Origin: Thiosocius sp963753845
Lineage (GTDB): Bacteria > Pseudomonadota > Gammaproteobacteria > Chromatiales > Chromatiaceae
Direction: 5' to 3'
DNA: 64,000 bases
NCBI GenBank assembly: GCA_963753845.1
Contig: CAVWEI010000017.1
Span: 124,001-188,000, forward strand
Both the position numbers and the translations under genes were made by a program. Positions 37,256 to 46,178 of the stretch are shown here, one piece after another. The notes under the pieces were generated by a model. It worked only from the letters and a program-made list of their open reading frames with translations, made no database searches and was not told where the DNA came from. Every line of letters starts with the position of its first letter. Position 1 is the first letter of the stretch.

Positions 37256-38278
37256 ATGTACGAGAATTTCTACAGCCTGTCCGGCAAGCCGTTTCAACTC
37301 AGTCCGGACGCACGTTTCTTTTTCAACAGCTCCGGGCACAACCGTGCGATGGCCTATCTGCGTTACGGCCTTCGTCAGGGTGAGGGTTTTATCGTCATCA
37401 CCGGGGGGATAGGTACCGGCAAGACGATGCTGGTCAGCAACCTGTTCAACGAACTGAGTGGCGAGGACGTTGTGGCCGCACAACTCGTTTCCACCCAGAT
37501 CGACGAGGACGAGGTGCTGCGCATGATCAGCGCCTCGTTTGGGCTGGCGCATGAGAATCTCTCCAAGTCAGCCCTGTTGCGCAACCTGGAGGCATTCTTG
37601 CGCGCGCGCCGTGCCGAGGGTCGCCGTGTCCTCCTGGTGGTGGATGAGGCGCAGAACCTGCCACAACGCTCGATCGAAGAACTGCGCATGCTGTCCAACT
37701 ACCAGGAGGATGGCAGGGCGCTGCTGCAGAGCTTCCTGCTCGGTCAGCTCGAGCTCAAGCAGACCCTGCAGGGGCCGGGGATGGAGCAGGTGCGTCAGCG
37801 CATCATTGCCGGTTATCACCTGAGGCCGCTCGACCGCCAGGAGTTGCAGGCCTATATCGAGCACCGGCTTGCGCTGGTGGGATGGCGCAATGATCCGTCG
37901 ATTAGCGATGCTGCATTCGATGCCATTTTTTCCGCAACCGGCGGTGTCCCTCGGCGGGTCAACAATCTGTGCGATCGCCTGCTGTTGTTCGGGTCGTTGG
38001 AGGAAGTCCACGAGCTGGACGACTCGCATGTTCAGACCGTGGTCGAAGAGATGGCGCAGGAGTTCGGACACAGCGAGGTGCAGAACGGAGATCCGGTGCC
38101 CAAGGGTACGCCGGCGTCACTCTCCGGTGTTGACAGGCCCGCAGATCTGGAAGGGCGGGTGGCGCTGCTCGAGCGCGAAGTGCAACAGCTGCGGAGCGCC
38201 TTTTCAAAGAATCGTCGCATGCTCAAGCAGGCGATCATGCTGCAGATAGATGCGGACGATGAAGCCGATGAAATCTGA
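37256..38278 (+). CDS. XrtA-associated AAA ATPase (ExeA-like)
   Basis: A 340-residue ATPase. MYENFYSLSGKPFQLSPDAR is the family start, Walker A ITGGIGTGKTMLV (about 47-59), Walker B LLVVDEAQNL (about 124-133), and GGVPRRVNNLCDRLLLF the sensor-2 part. The C-terminal 60 residues form a short coiled coil, without the membrane helix of the paralogue at 9745. Three bases separate it from the barrel gene, so it is in the same operon. Confidence 0.92.
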   Translation: MYENFYSLSGKPFQLSPDARFFFNSSGHNRAMAYLRYGLRQGEGFIVITGGIGTGKTMLVSNLFNELSGEDVVAAQLVSTQIDEDEVLRMISASFGLAHENLSKSALLRNLEAFLRARRAEGRRVLLVVDEAQNLPQRSIEELRMLSNYQEDGRALLQSFLLGQLELKQTLQGPGMEQVRQRIIAGYHLRPLDRQELQAYIEHRLALVGWRNDPSISDAAFDAIFSATGGVPRRVNNLCDRLLLFGSLEEVHELDDSHVQTVVEEMAQEFGHSEVQNGDPVPKGTPASLSGVDRPADLEGRVALLEREVQQLRSAFSKNRRMLKQAIMLQIDADDEADEI

Positions 38279-39410
38279 GGGACCGATCCGTGTCCTCTGC
38301 ATTGTCGGTGCACGACCGAACTTCATGAAGATCGCGCCCCTGATGCGCGTGTTTCGTTCTGCACCTGGTATTTTCGATGCCCGCCTGGTGCACACGGGGC
38401 AGCACTACGACGAGGCGATGAAGGATGCGTTTTTTCGTCAGCTGCATATCCCCGAGCCGGACATCGATCTCGGCGTGGGGTCGGGGACGCATGCCGTGCA
38501 GACGGCGGAGATCATGCGCCGTTTCGAACCGGTGGTGGATGAGCTGACGCCGGATCTGGTGCTCGTGGTCGGTGACGTGAACTCGACCATTGCGTGCGCC
38601 CTGGTCGCCACCAAGAAAGGCATTGCGGTCGTGCACGTGGAGGCCGGGCTGCGCAGCGGCGACCGGCGCATGCCGGAAGAGATCAACCGTGTCCTGACGG
38701 ACCAGATATCCGATCTGTTGTTCACCACCGAACCCGATGGTGAGTCGAATCTGCTACGTGAGGGGGTTGCATCGGACAGGATACATTTCGTCGGCAACGT
38801 GATGATCGATACCCTGCTGGCAAATCGGGCGCGTGCCGTACCCGCCGGACAGACCCTGGCAGAGATTCCCGGGTTCGCAGAGGACCCGGCCGGCTTCGGA
38901 GTGCTGACTTTGCATCGCCCGTCCAACGTCGACGATCCGCCGGTGCTGCGGCGTCTGCTGGAAACCCTGGCCGACATCAGTGAACGTCTGCCGCTGGTAT
39001 TTCCCATCCACCCGCGAACACGTGCGCGCATTGCGGATGCCGGCTTGAGCCCGCTCCTCGAACAAAGCCGCATCGGTTTGACCGAGCCCCTGGGTTATCT
39101 GCAGCTGCTCGGGCTGATGTCCGAGGCCCGCGTGGTCCTTACCGACTCGGGGGGCCTGCAGGAGGAGACGACCGCACTCGGTATACCCTGTATCACCCTG
39201 CGCGAAAACACGGAACGACCGATCACTGTGAGCCAGGGTACCAATACCATCGTCGGCACCAATGTAAAAAAGATCCGCGCGTGCTTCGACGATATCATGG
39301 CAAACGGTGGCAAGGCCGGCCGCGTCCCCGCGCTCTGGGATGGGCATGCGGCCGAACGGATCGCCGAGGTCATCATCGGCTGGGCCAACCGCCAGGACAC
39401 GGCAGCCTGA
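38268..39410 (+). CDS. wecB: UDP-N-acetylglucosamine 2-epimerase (non-hydrolysing)
   Basis: About 380 residues, GT-B-like fold. CIVGARPNFMKIAPLMR is the substrate loop; VEAGLRSGDRRMPEEINR, FPIHPRTRARI and LTDSGGLQEETTALG are the conserved catalytic segments. It interconverts UDP-GlcNAc and UDP-ManNAc, supplying a sugar for the exopolysaccharide made by this locus. Several ATGs lie at the start; the one overlapping the ATPase stop by 11 bases is used, without a strong ribosome site. Confidence 0.93.
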   Translation: MKSEGPIRVLCIVGARPNFMKIAPLMRVFRSAPGIFDARLVHTGQHYDEAMKDAFFRQLHIPEPDIDLGVGSGTHAVQTAEIMRRFEPVVDELTPDLVLVVGDVNSTIACALVATKKGIAVVHVEAGLRSGDRRMPEEINRVLTDQISDLLFTTEPDGESNLLREGVASDRIHFVGNVMIDTLLANRARAVPAGQTLAEIPGFAEDPAGFGVLTLHRPSNVDDPPVLRRLLETLADISERLPLVFPIHPRTRARIADAGLSPLLEQSRIGLTEPLGYLQLLGLMSEARVVLTDSGGLQEETTALGIPCITLRENTERPITVSQGTNTIVGTNVKKIRACFDDIMANGGKAGRVPALWDGHAAERIAEVIIGWANRQDTAA

Positions 39411-39418
39411 CAAGCCTC

Positions 39419-40321
39419 ATGGCGATGACTTTCCCAGCCAATGCCATGACGGTCGACGTGGAAGACTATTTCCAGGTCTCTGCGTTCGAGCGGTTCATCG
39501 GCCGGGACGAATGGGACACCCGGGAGTGCCGAGTCGAGGCGAATGTCGATCGGATCCTGAAACTGTTCGACCGACATGGGGTCAGGGCCACCTTCTTCAC
39601 CCTGGGCTGGGTCGCGCAGCGCTATCCGGAGATGGTGCGGCGCATCGTGGCCCAGGGTCACGAACTGGCCAGTCATGGCTGGTCGCATGTACGTGTGACC
39701 CAGCAGAACTCTGACGAGTTTCGCGAGGATGTCGTGCGCACCAAGGCGTTCCTCGAGGATGTCTCCGGTCAGGAGATCATGGGGTACCGTGCTGCCAGCT
39801 ATTCCATCGGTGCGACGAACCTTTGGGCCCTGGGCGTGCTGCAGGACACCGGACATCGCTACAGTTCGAGCATCTATCCGATCAAACATGACCTTTACGG
39901 GATGCCCGAGGCCCCGCGTTTTGCCTTTCAGCCGCTCGATGGGGACTTCTACGAGTTTCCTGTCACCACGGTTCGAATGGGAGGCAGGAATCTGCCGTGC
40001 GGCGGTGGCGGCTGGTTCCGTCTGGTGCCCTATGCCGGTATGCGTTGGGCAATGCGGCGTGTCAACCGTGTTGACAAGGAGTCCGCCATTTTTTATTTCC
40101 ATCCCTGGGAGATCGATCCCGGGCAGCCCAGGCAGGATGGCCTGGATGCCAAGACCCGATTTCGTCATTACCTGAACCTTGAACGCATGCAGCCCCGCCT
40201 CGACCGCCTGCTGGGTGATTTCGAATGGGGGCGCATGGATGAAGTCCTGTACTGGCCCCACCTGCAACGCTTGTCGCAGGGCAATGCCGAGGCACCCTGG
40301 AGGGGAGTGCCGGTTCCTTGA
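39419..40321 (+). CDS. XrtA-associated polysaccharide deacetylase
   Basis: A 300-residue carbohydrate esterase of the NodB fold with the DUF3473 C-terminal extension of XrtA loci. TVDVEDYFQVSAFER contains the catalytic Asp and metal ligand, HELASHGWSHVR the metal-binding His pair (HSxxH-type), GYRAASYSI the next motif, and FYFHPWEIDPGQPR the C-terminal catalytic His. It would remove acetyl groups from the nascent exopolysaccharide. No signal peptide is visible. Confidence 0.92.
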   Translation: MAMTFPANAMTVDVEDYFQVSAFERFIGRDEWDTRECRVEANVDRILKLFDRHGVRATFFTLGWVAQRYPEMVRRIVAQGHELASHGWSHVRVTQQNSDEFREDVVRTKAFLEDVSGQEIMGYRAASYSIGATNLWALGVLQDTGHRYSSSIYPIKHDLYGMPEAPRFAFQPLDGDFYEFPVTTVRMGGRNLPCGGGGWFRLVPYAGMRWAMRRVNRVDKESAIFYFHPWEIDPGQPRQDGLDAKTRFRHYLNLERMQPRLDRLLGDFEWGRMDEVLYWPHLQRLSQGNAEAPWRGVPVP

Positions 40322-40350
40322 AGTCCACCTCCAGGAAGGTAAGCGAACCC

Positions 40351-41898
40351 ATGCTTGAAGAAGACAATCCGGCGATGCATCGCTGGCGTGCCACCCTGAT
40401 CGCATGTGCGCTGATATTTGTCGCCCTGCTCGCGCTGTTCTGGCCGACCGCCGAGGGCATGGCCTATACCTGGTACAACTTCGAGACCTACACCCATGGA
40501 TTCCTGATCCTGCCGATCTCTCTCTGGTTGATCTGGCAGAAGCGTGCTTATCTCGCCAAGTTCACGCCGCAGCCATCTGCGGGTTTCCTCGTCCTCGTGG
40601 TTGGCGGGTTGCTGGTCTGGGCGCTGGCCCGCCTGACTGGCGTATTGGTGGTCGAACAACTGGCCTTCGTCGGGGTGCTGATCAGCGGGTTGGCCGGCAT
40701 ACTTGGCTGGCAGGTTGGCAAATTCCTCGCGTTCCCCCTGCTGTTCCTGTTCTTTGCGGTGCCGATGGGTGAGGACCTGGTGCCGCCGATGATGGAGTTC
40801 ACGGCGACCTTTACCGTCGAGGCGCTGAAACTTACCGGTATCCCGGTCTATCGCGATGGACTCTGGTTCTCTCTGCCCAGCGGTAACTGGTCTGTAGTCG
40901 AGGCCTGCAGCGGTGTACGTTATCTGATTGCCTCGGTGACCCTGGGCGTCATGTACGCGTACATCACCTACCACACCCTGTGGAAACGCCTGCTGTTCAT
41001 CGCCATGGCGGCGATCGTGCCCATCATTGCCAACGGTCTGCGCGCCTACATGATCGTGATGATCGGTCATCTGAGTGAAATGGAATATGCGACCGGTGTC
41101 GATCATCTGATCTACGGCTGGGTCTTTTTCGGTGTGGTGATGTTCATCCTTTTCTGGATTGGCTCGTTTTGGCAGGAAGAGCAGGAACCCCCGGCGTTCG
41201 TGGAGCCGCCGCGGGTTATGAGCAATGAGTCCGTCGGTGTCCGCATCCTGTCGATCTCGGTGACCGCCCTGTTGGCCTCAGCGCTGACAGTGTGGGGGGT
41301 CCGGCAGGCCGAGGGGATCGAGGTGCAGATGACAGCGCAGCTTGACGCCCCGGCTGTGGCCGGCATCTGGCAGCAGGCAGCGGAGCCGGTGCTGTGGTCG
41401 GCCGCCCACCAGGAGACGCCGTACAAGATCGAGGCCTCTTATACGGGCGATGGGGGCGACGTCCAGTTGTTTGTAGCGTTGTTCCCCAGGCAGCGGCAGG
41501 GTGGCGAGGCGATCAATCTGCAGAACCAACCGGCCGCCAAGCCCGAACTGATACGACTTACGCGGTTGCCTGGTAGCCGGGCCGTGTTGGGTGATCAGCA
41601 GGTGACGATCAACCGCGCCAGGGCCATCGTGTCGGTGCAGGGTCGCCAGCAGGAGCATCTGGTCTGGCAATGGTACCGGATCGCCGGGCGGGACCTGACC
41701 AACCGCTACGAGGGTAAGGCCTGGGAGGCGTTGGCGCGCATTTATCCGGGGAGGGCGGATGGTGCCTGGATTGCGATCACGACGCCGCTGGAAGGCGGGG
41801 ACATGGCAGCCGCGGAAGAGCGGCTGGCACGTTTTGCGCGCACCATGACTCCTCAGATAGGGGCTGCGATCGACACTGCACTGGGTCGCGCAGACTGA
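40351..41898 (+). CDS. xrtA: Exosortase XrtA fused to EpsI domain
   Basis: A 515-residue inner-membrane protein. The first 300 residues hold about eight helices and the exosortase catalytic set: Cys in VEACSGVRYL, Arg in ANGLRAYMIVM, His in VDHLIYGWVFFG. A C-terminal extracytoplasmic EpsI/DUF3485 domain (about 310-515) follows, a known fusion in XrtA. Exosortases process PEP-CTERM proteins and hand them to exopolysaccharide. AGGAAGG ten bases before the ATG at 40351 favours that start over an upstream TTG. No PEP-CTERM substrate is encoded in the window. Confidence 0.93.
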   Translation: MLEEDNPAMHRWRATLIACALIFVALLALFWPTAEGMAYTWYNFETYTHGFLILPISLWLIWQKRAYLAKFTPQPSAGFLVLVVGGLLVWALARLTGVLVVEQLAFVGVLISGLAGILGWQVGKFLAFPLLFLFFAVPMGEDLVPPMMEFTATFTVEALKLTGIPVYRDGLWFSLPSGNWSVVEACSGVRYLIASVTLGVMYAYITYHTLWKRLLFIAMAAIVPIIANGLRAYMIVMIGHLSEMEYATGVDHLIYGWVFFGVVMFILFWIGSFWQEEQEPPAFVEPPRVMSNESVGVRILSISVTALLASALTVWGVRQAEGIEVQMTAQLDAPAVAGIWQQAAEPVLWSAAHQETPYKIEASYTGDGGDVQLFVALFPRQRQGGEAINLQNQPAAKPELIRLTRLPGSRAVLGDQQVTINRARAIVSVQGRQQEHLVWQWYRIAGRDLTNRYEGKAWEALARIYPGRADGAWIAITTPLEGGDMAAAEERLARFARTMTPQIGAAIDTALGRAD

Positions 41899-41921
41899 CA
41901 ATCCATCAGTCCTGGTGCCAG

Positions 41922-42500
41922 TCAGGGAAGCATTATGCCTTCCCTGCCGAGCATCTCGACCAGCAGGATCAGTGGCAGTCCGATCAGGGCGTTGGGGTCG
42001 CGCCCTTCGAGTGCGGAAAACAGGGTGATCCCAAACCCCTCCGATTTAAAGCTGCCTGCGCAATTGAAGGGCTGTTCGCGGTCGACATAGCGTTCGATCT
42101 GGTCTCGAGAGAGCCTCCGGAAGTGCACCGAAAAGGGCTCCACCTCGACATGAAGCCGCTGGCTCACCGTGTTGTAAAGGCATAGCCCGGTATGAAAAAT
42201 CACGGCCTTGCCGCTGGCGGCTGAAAGCTGCGCGATGGCGTTTTCGCGATTTCCCGGTTTGCCGATGACCTTGCCATCCACGCACGCCGCCTGGTCAGAT
42301 CCGATGATCAGTGCGCCGGGGTGCCGCGCCGCCACCTCGCGTGCCTTGGCCTCGGCCAGCCGCAATACCAGCCGGTCGGGTGATTCATCTGGATACCGTG
42401 ACTCGTCGGTGAGCGGCGCGTCGGAAATGAAAGGTATCGCCAGCTTGTCGAGCAGGGCCTTGCGGAATGGCGACGTCGAGCCGAGAACCAGTTGCTGCAT
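41922..42500 (-). CDS. Maf-family nucleotide pyrophosphatase (YceF-like)
   Basis: A 192-residue Maf/Ham1-fold house-cleaning enzyme. LVLGSTSPFRKALLDKL is the N-terminal phosphate-binding loop, AKAREVA the middle helix, and GSDQAACVDGKVIGKP carries the catalytic acid residues. The pattern fits the YceF (m7GTP) branch more than the dTTP/UTP branch. It is convergent with xrtA. In many genomes this gene is next to yceD-rpmF; here oadGAB separates them. Confidence 0.9.
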   Translation of the reverse strand: MQQLVLGSTSPFRKALLDKLAIPFISDAPLTDESRYPDESPDRLVLRLAEAKAREVAARHPGALIIGSDQAACVDGKVIGKPGNRENAIAQLSAASGKAVIFHTGLCLYNTVSQRLHVEVEPFSVHFRRLSRDQIERYVDREQPFNCAGSFKSEGFGITLFSALEGRDPNALIGLPLILLVEMLGREGIMLP

Positions 42501-42715
42501 GGTGCATGTTTTCCGAATTGGGTGCGCGCGGGAGTCTATCAGAGCCTGCTTATGCGCCGGATTTTATGGATGGCAATTGATGCTCTCAATACCAGGATTT
42601 GCCCTTCTCCCGTTAGAATGCGACGCTCTCGTTGCGCCTACTGGCTGCTGTAAACAATGATAGCCGCCGGGAAAGAGAACAAAATGGCGTCTTGGTGAAT
42701 TTGGGAGGACGATGC

Positions 42716-42958
42716 GTGGATACCAACCTGTTACTCCAGGGTGTCGAGCTGATGCTGCTCGGCATGGGTATAGTCTTTGGTTTCTTGGGTATTCTGGTGT
42801 TCACCCTGCGCGGCATGTCCGCGCTCGCCGACCGGCTGGATGATGGCCAGGTGCTGGAGCCCGCGACACCTCTTCCGATCGATGTATCTGACAATCGCCA
42901 GTTGGTCGCTGTGATCACTGCCGCAGTGGCCCGTTACCGTGCGCACCGCGCCGGTTGA
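42716..42958 (+). CDS. oadG: Oxaloacetate decarboxylase gamma subunit
   Basis: An 80-residue inner-membrane subunit that holds the alpha and beta subunits together. One N-terminal membrane helix (VELMLLGMGIVFGFLGILVF) and a short polar C-terminus. The GTG at 42716 follows GGAGG by seven bases, which decides the start. First gene of oadGAB. Confidence 0.85.
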   Translation: MDTNLLLQGVELMLLGMGIVFGFLGILVFTLRGMSALADRLDDGQVLEPATPLPIDVSDNRQLVAVITAAVARYRAHRAG

Positions 42959-42992
42959 ATCGACGAATCTTCAATCAGGATCTGGATACTCC

Positions 42993-44795
42993 ATGACACA
43001 GAACAAGTTAGCCATTACCGAGGTCGTTCTGCGCGATGCGCACCAGTCGCTGTTCGCCACGCGCCTGCGCCTGGACGATATGCTGCCGATCGCGGAAAAA
43101 CTCGATCAGGTCGGATTCTGGTCACTGGAGACCTGGGGCGGTGCAACCTTCGATGCCTGTATCCGCTATCTGGGCGAAGACCCCTGGGAGCGTCTGCGTG
43201 AACTGAAGAAGGCAATGCCCAAGACGCCGATGCAGATGCTGTTCCGCGCCCAGAATATCCTGGGTTACCGGCATTACGCGGATGACGTCGTGGAGCGTTT
43301 CGTGGAGCGGGCGGCCGATAACGGTATGGATGTGTTCCGTATCTTTGATGCCATGAACGACCTGCGGAATTTCGAAACCGCGGTCAAGGCGACGCTCAAG
43401 GTTGGCAAGCATGCCCAAGGGGCAATGTCATATACCGTAAGCCCGGTGCACAACCTGCAGTACTGGTTGGATATGGCGAAAGGTCTCGAAGACATGGGGT
43501 GTAACTCGATCTGCATCAAGGATATGGCGGGTCTGCTCACGCCTTACGCCGGCTTCGAACTTATTTCTCGCCTGAAAGAGACGATCTCGGTACCGATTGC
43601 GCTGCACTCGCATGCAACAACCGGAATGAGCACGACTACCCATATCAAGGCGGCAGAGGCCGGCGTCGACATGGTGGATTCGGCAATATCATCCATGTCA
43701 ATGACCTACGCGCATTCGGCGACTGAGTCGATTGTGGCCATCCTGCAGGGTCGGGAGCGCGACACCGGCCTGGATCTCCTGCTCCTGGAGGATATCGCCG
43801 GCTACTTCCGCGAGGTGCGGAAAAAGTACGCCAAGTTCGAGGGGTCGTTGCGCGGCGTGGATTCGCGCATCCTGGTGGCCCAGGTCCCCGGCGGCATGTT
43901 GACCAACATGGAAGGCCAGCTTCGCGAGCAGGGCGCAACGGACCGCTTCGACGACGTGCTCGCAGAGATCCCGCGGGTCCGCAAGGATCTGGGATATATT
44001 CCGCTGGTGACGCCGACCTCTCAGATCGTCGGCACCCAAGCTGTGCTGAACGTGCTGACTGGCGAGCGTTACAAGAACATCACCAAGGAAACCGCCGGTG
44101 TCCTGAAGGGCGAGTATGGTGCGGCGCCCGCACCGGTTGAAAGTGAACTGCAGAGGCGGGTTCTGGATGGTGCGGAGCCGATCACCTGTCGACCTGCCGA
44201 TCTGATTGAACCGGAGATCGGCAAGCTTACCGATGAATTCCGTCGTCTCGCAAAAGAACGCGGTATTCGAGTCGCCAGTGATGAGATCGATGATGTACTG
44301 ACTTACGCACTGTTTCCGCAGATCGGGCTCAAGTTCCTGGAGAACCGCGACAATCCGGATGCGTTCGAGCCGGTTCCGGGCAGCGAGCCCGAGCCTGCGG
44401 CGGCAACCCCGGCACCCGCCCCAGCGGCGGCAGCGGGTGGACCCGAGGCCTACCAGGTCACGGTGGATGGGCGCGCCTACAACGTGGTCGTGGCCTCGGG
44501 TGGCGATGTCACCCATGTGCAGCCTGCAACGGCGGCGGCACCCGCCGCGGCCGCCGCGCCACCGGTCGCGCCTGCTGGTTCGGTGCAGAATATCCCCGCA
44601 CCCCTGGCGGGCAATATCTTCAAGGTCAATGTCGTTGCAGGCCAGGTCATCAATTCGGGTGACGTGATCATGATTCTCGAGGCCATGAAGATGGAAACCG
44701 AGGTGCGTTCGCCGGAATCGGGCACTGTCCAGGCCGTTTTGGTCAAGGCGGGCGATGCGGTACAGGTCGGCGACGCCCTCCTGACACTGAGCTAA
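42993..44795 (+). CDS. oadA: Oxaloacetate decarboxylase alpha subunit
   Basis: A 600-residue biotin-dependent carboxyltransferase. The N-terminal pyruvate carboxylase-like domain starts TEVVLRDAHQSLFATRLR with metal and substrate ligands; a PYC_OADA domain follows; an Ala/Pro-rich linker (about 470-530) leads to the biotinyl domain with the acceptor Lys in EAMKMETEV. It transfers CO2 from oxaloacetate to biotin, which OadB then decarboxylates to pump Na+. The ATG at 42993 starts the family-conserved part. Confidence 0.96.
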   Translation: MTQNKLAITEVVLRDAHQSLFATRLRLDDMLPIAEKLDQVGFWSLETWGGATFDACIRYLGEDPWERLRELKKAMPKTPMQMLFRAQNILGYRHYADDVVERFVERAADNGMDVFRIFDAMNDLRNFETAVKATLKVGKHAQGAMSYTVSPVHNLQYWLDMAKGLEDMGCNSICIKDMAGLLTPYAGFELISRLKETISVPIALHSHATTGMSTTTHIKAAEAGVDMVDSAISSMSMTYAHSATESIVAILQGRERDTGLDLLLLEDIAGYFREVRKKYAKFEGSLRGVDSRILVAQVPGGMLTNMEGQLREQGATDRFDDVLAEIPRVRKDLGYIPLVTPTSQIVGTQAVLNVLTGERYKNITKETAGVLKGEYGAAPAPVESELQRRVLDGAEPITCRPADLIEPEIGKLTDEFRRLAKERGIRVASDEIDDVLTYALFPQIGLKFLENRDNPDAFEPVPGSEPEPAAATPAPAPAAAAGGPEAYQVTVDGRAYNVVVASGGDVTHVQPATAAAPAAAAAPPVAPAGSVQNIPAPLAGNIFKVNVVAGQVINSGDVIMILEAMKMETEVRSPESGTVQAVLVKAGDAVQVGDALLTLS

Positions 44796-44800
44796 GTGCC

Positions 44801-46099
44801 ATGATGGAACATGGTTTTGAGGCCCTGTGGCAGTCGATGGGTATTGCCAACCTGGAGTGGGGCCAGCTGCTGATGATCGCGATCGGCGGGTTGCTGATAT
44901 TCCTCGCGATTCGCAAGGGGTTCGAGCCGCTGTTGCTGCTGCCGATCGGTTTCGGCTGTGTACTTGCCAATGTGCCGGTGGCGGGTCTTGCCGAAAATTC
45001 GGTGGGGCAGCTGCTGTTGGCTGCCAAGCCTGATCATCTGGCGGCCCTTGCACAAACGCTCGGGGTGCCGGTGGCCGAGGTGGCCGAGGCGGCCAAGCAC
45101 GCCACGGGGGCAGCCCTCAGCTCTGCCAAGATGCTGGCACATAATCTGGACTACCAGCCGGGCATGCTGTACCAGTTCTATTCGGTTGCCATCGGTTCGG
45201 GCGTGGCGCCCCTGCTCATCTTCATGGGCGTCGGGGCACTGACTGACTTCAGCGCCCTTATTGCCAAGCCGAGTACCCTGTTGCTGGGTGCGGCAGCGCA
45301 GTTCGGGATCTTTACGACCCTGATCGGTGCGCTGGCACTCAATGCCTTTCCCGGCTTTGACTTCACACTTGCGGATGCCTCGGCAATCGCAATCATCGGC
45401 GGGGCCGATGGTCCCACGGCGATCTTTCTCGCGTCCAAGCTGGCCCCCGATCTGCTTGGGGCCATCGCGGTGGCTGCTTATTCGTATATGGCGCTGGTGC
45501 CGATTATCCAGCCGCCGATCATGCGTGCCCTGACGACTGAGGCAGAACGCAAGGTCGTGATGCAGCAGCTGCGCCCTGTGAGCAAGCTCGAAAAGATCAT
45601 GTTCCCGCTCACGGTGCTGCTCCTTTGCTTGCTGTTCCTGCCATCGGCGGCCCCGTTGATCGGCATGTTGACCTTTGGCAACCTGCTACGTGAGTCCGGG
45701 GTGGTGGATCGCTTGAGCAAGGCCGCTCAGAACGAGATCATCAATGCGGTCACCATCATTCTGGGGCTTTCCGTCGGGTCCAAGCTGCAGGCGGATAAGT
45801 TTCTGAGTGTCGAAACCCTGGGGATCCTGGCCCTCGGCGCCCTCGCTTTCTGTATCGGCACCGCCGCCGGCGTGTTGATGGGCAAGGTCATGCATCGCAT
45901 TTCGGGCGGCAAGGTGAACCCCTTGATCGGCGCTGCCGGTGTATCGGCCGTTCCAATGGCCGCCCGGGTGGTGAACAAGGTTGGGTTGGAAGCAAACCAT
46001 CACAACTTCCTTCTGATGCATGCCATGGGCCCCAACGTGGCCGGCGTTATTGGCTCTGCGGTGGCCGCGGGGGTCCTCCTCGCCGTCGTGGGTGGCTGA
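44801..46099 (+). CDS. oadB: Oxaloacetate decarboxylase beta subunit (Na+ pump)
   Basis: A 432-residue inner-membrane carboxybiotin decarboxylase with about nine helices. IIGGADGPTAIF holds the Asp essential for Na+ coupling and GSKLQADKFL the other conserved site. It moves sodium ions outward as carboxybiotin loses CO2. Five bases after oadA. Confidence 0.95.
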   Translation: MMEHGFEALWQSMGIANLEWGQLLMIAIGGLLIFLAIRKGFEPLLLLPIGFGCVLANVPVAGLAENSVGQLLLAAKPDHLAALAQTLGVPVAEVAEAAKHATGAALSSAKMLAHNLDYQPGMLYQFYSVAIGSGVAPLLIFMGVGALTDFSALIAKPSTLLLGAAAQFGIFTTLIGALALNAFPGFDFTLADASAIAIIGGADGPTAIFLASKLAPDLLGAIAVAAYSYMALVPIIQPPIMRALTTEAERKVVMQQLRPVSKLEKIMFPLTVLLLCLLFLPSAAPLIGMLTFGNLLRESGVVDRLSKAAQNEIINAVTIILGLSVGSKLQADKFLSVETLGILALGALAFCIGTAAGVLMGKVMHRISGGKVNPLIGAAGVSAVPMAARVVNKVGLEANHHNFLLMHAMGPNVAGVIGSAVAAGVLLAVVGG

Positions 46100-46140
46100 A
46101 TGACGCCCCACTAAGCGCAGGTAATCCATAAGTTTTTTTG

Positions 46141-46169
46141 TTGCCCGATCGCGCGGTTTTCCATACAAT
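46141..46169 (+). promoter_or_regulatory. Sigma-70 promoter for yceD-rpmF
   Basis: TTGCCC (46141-46146), a 17-base spacer and TACAAT (46164-46169). The predicted transcript start, about 46176, is only a few bases before the yceD ATG, so the mRNA may be nearly leaderless. Confidence 0.65.
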
Positions 46170-46178
46170 TCCGCCCTT

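Noticed and set aside
39095..40405. 436-codon minus-strand frame
   Set aside because: Antisense to wecB and the deacetylase.
41923..41946. CAGGGAAG/CTTCCCTG hairpin between xrtA and maf as a bidirectional terminator
   Set aside because: It lies within the last maf codons and has no T-run on either side.
42632..42715. Longer N-terminus for oadG
   Set aside because: The extra 28 residues do not fit the family, and a GGAGG at the right distance marks the GTG at 42716.
43698..45053. 451-codon minus-strand frame
   Set aside because: Antisense to oadA/oadB; no start context or recognisable domain.
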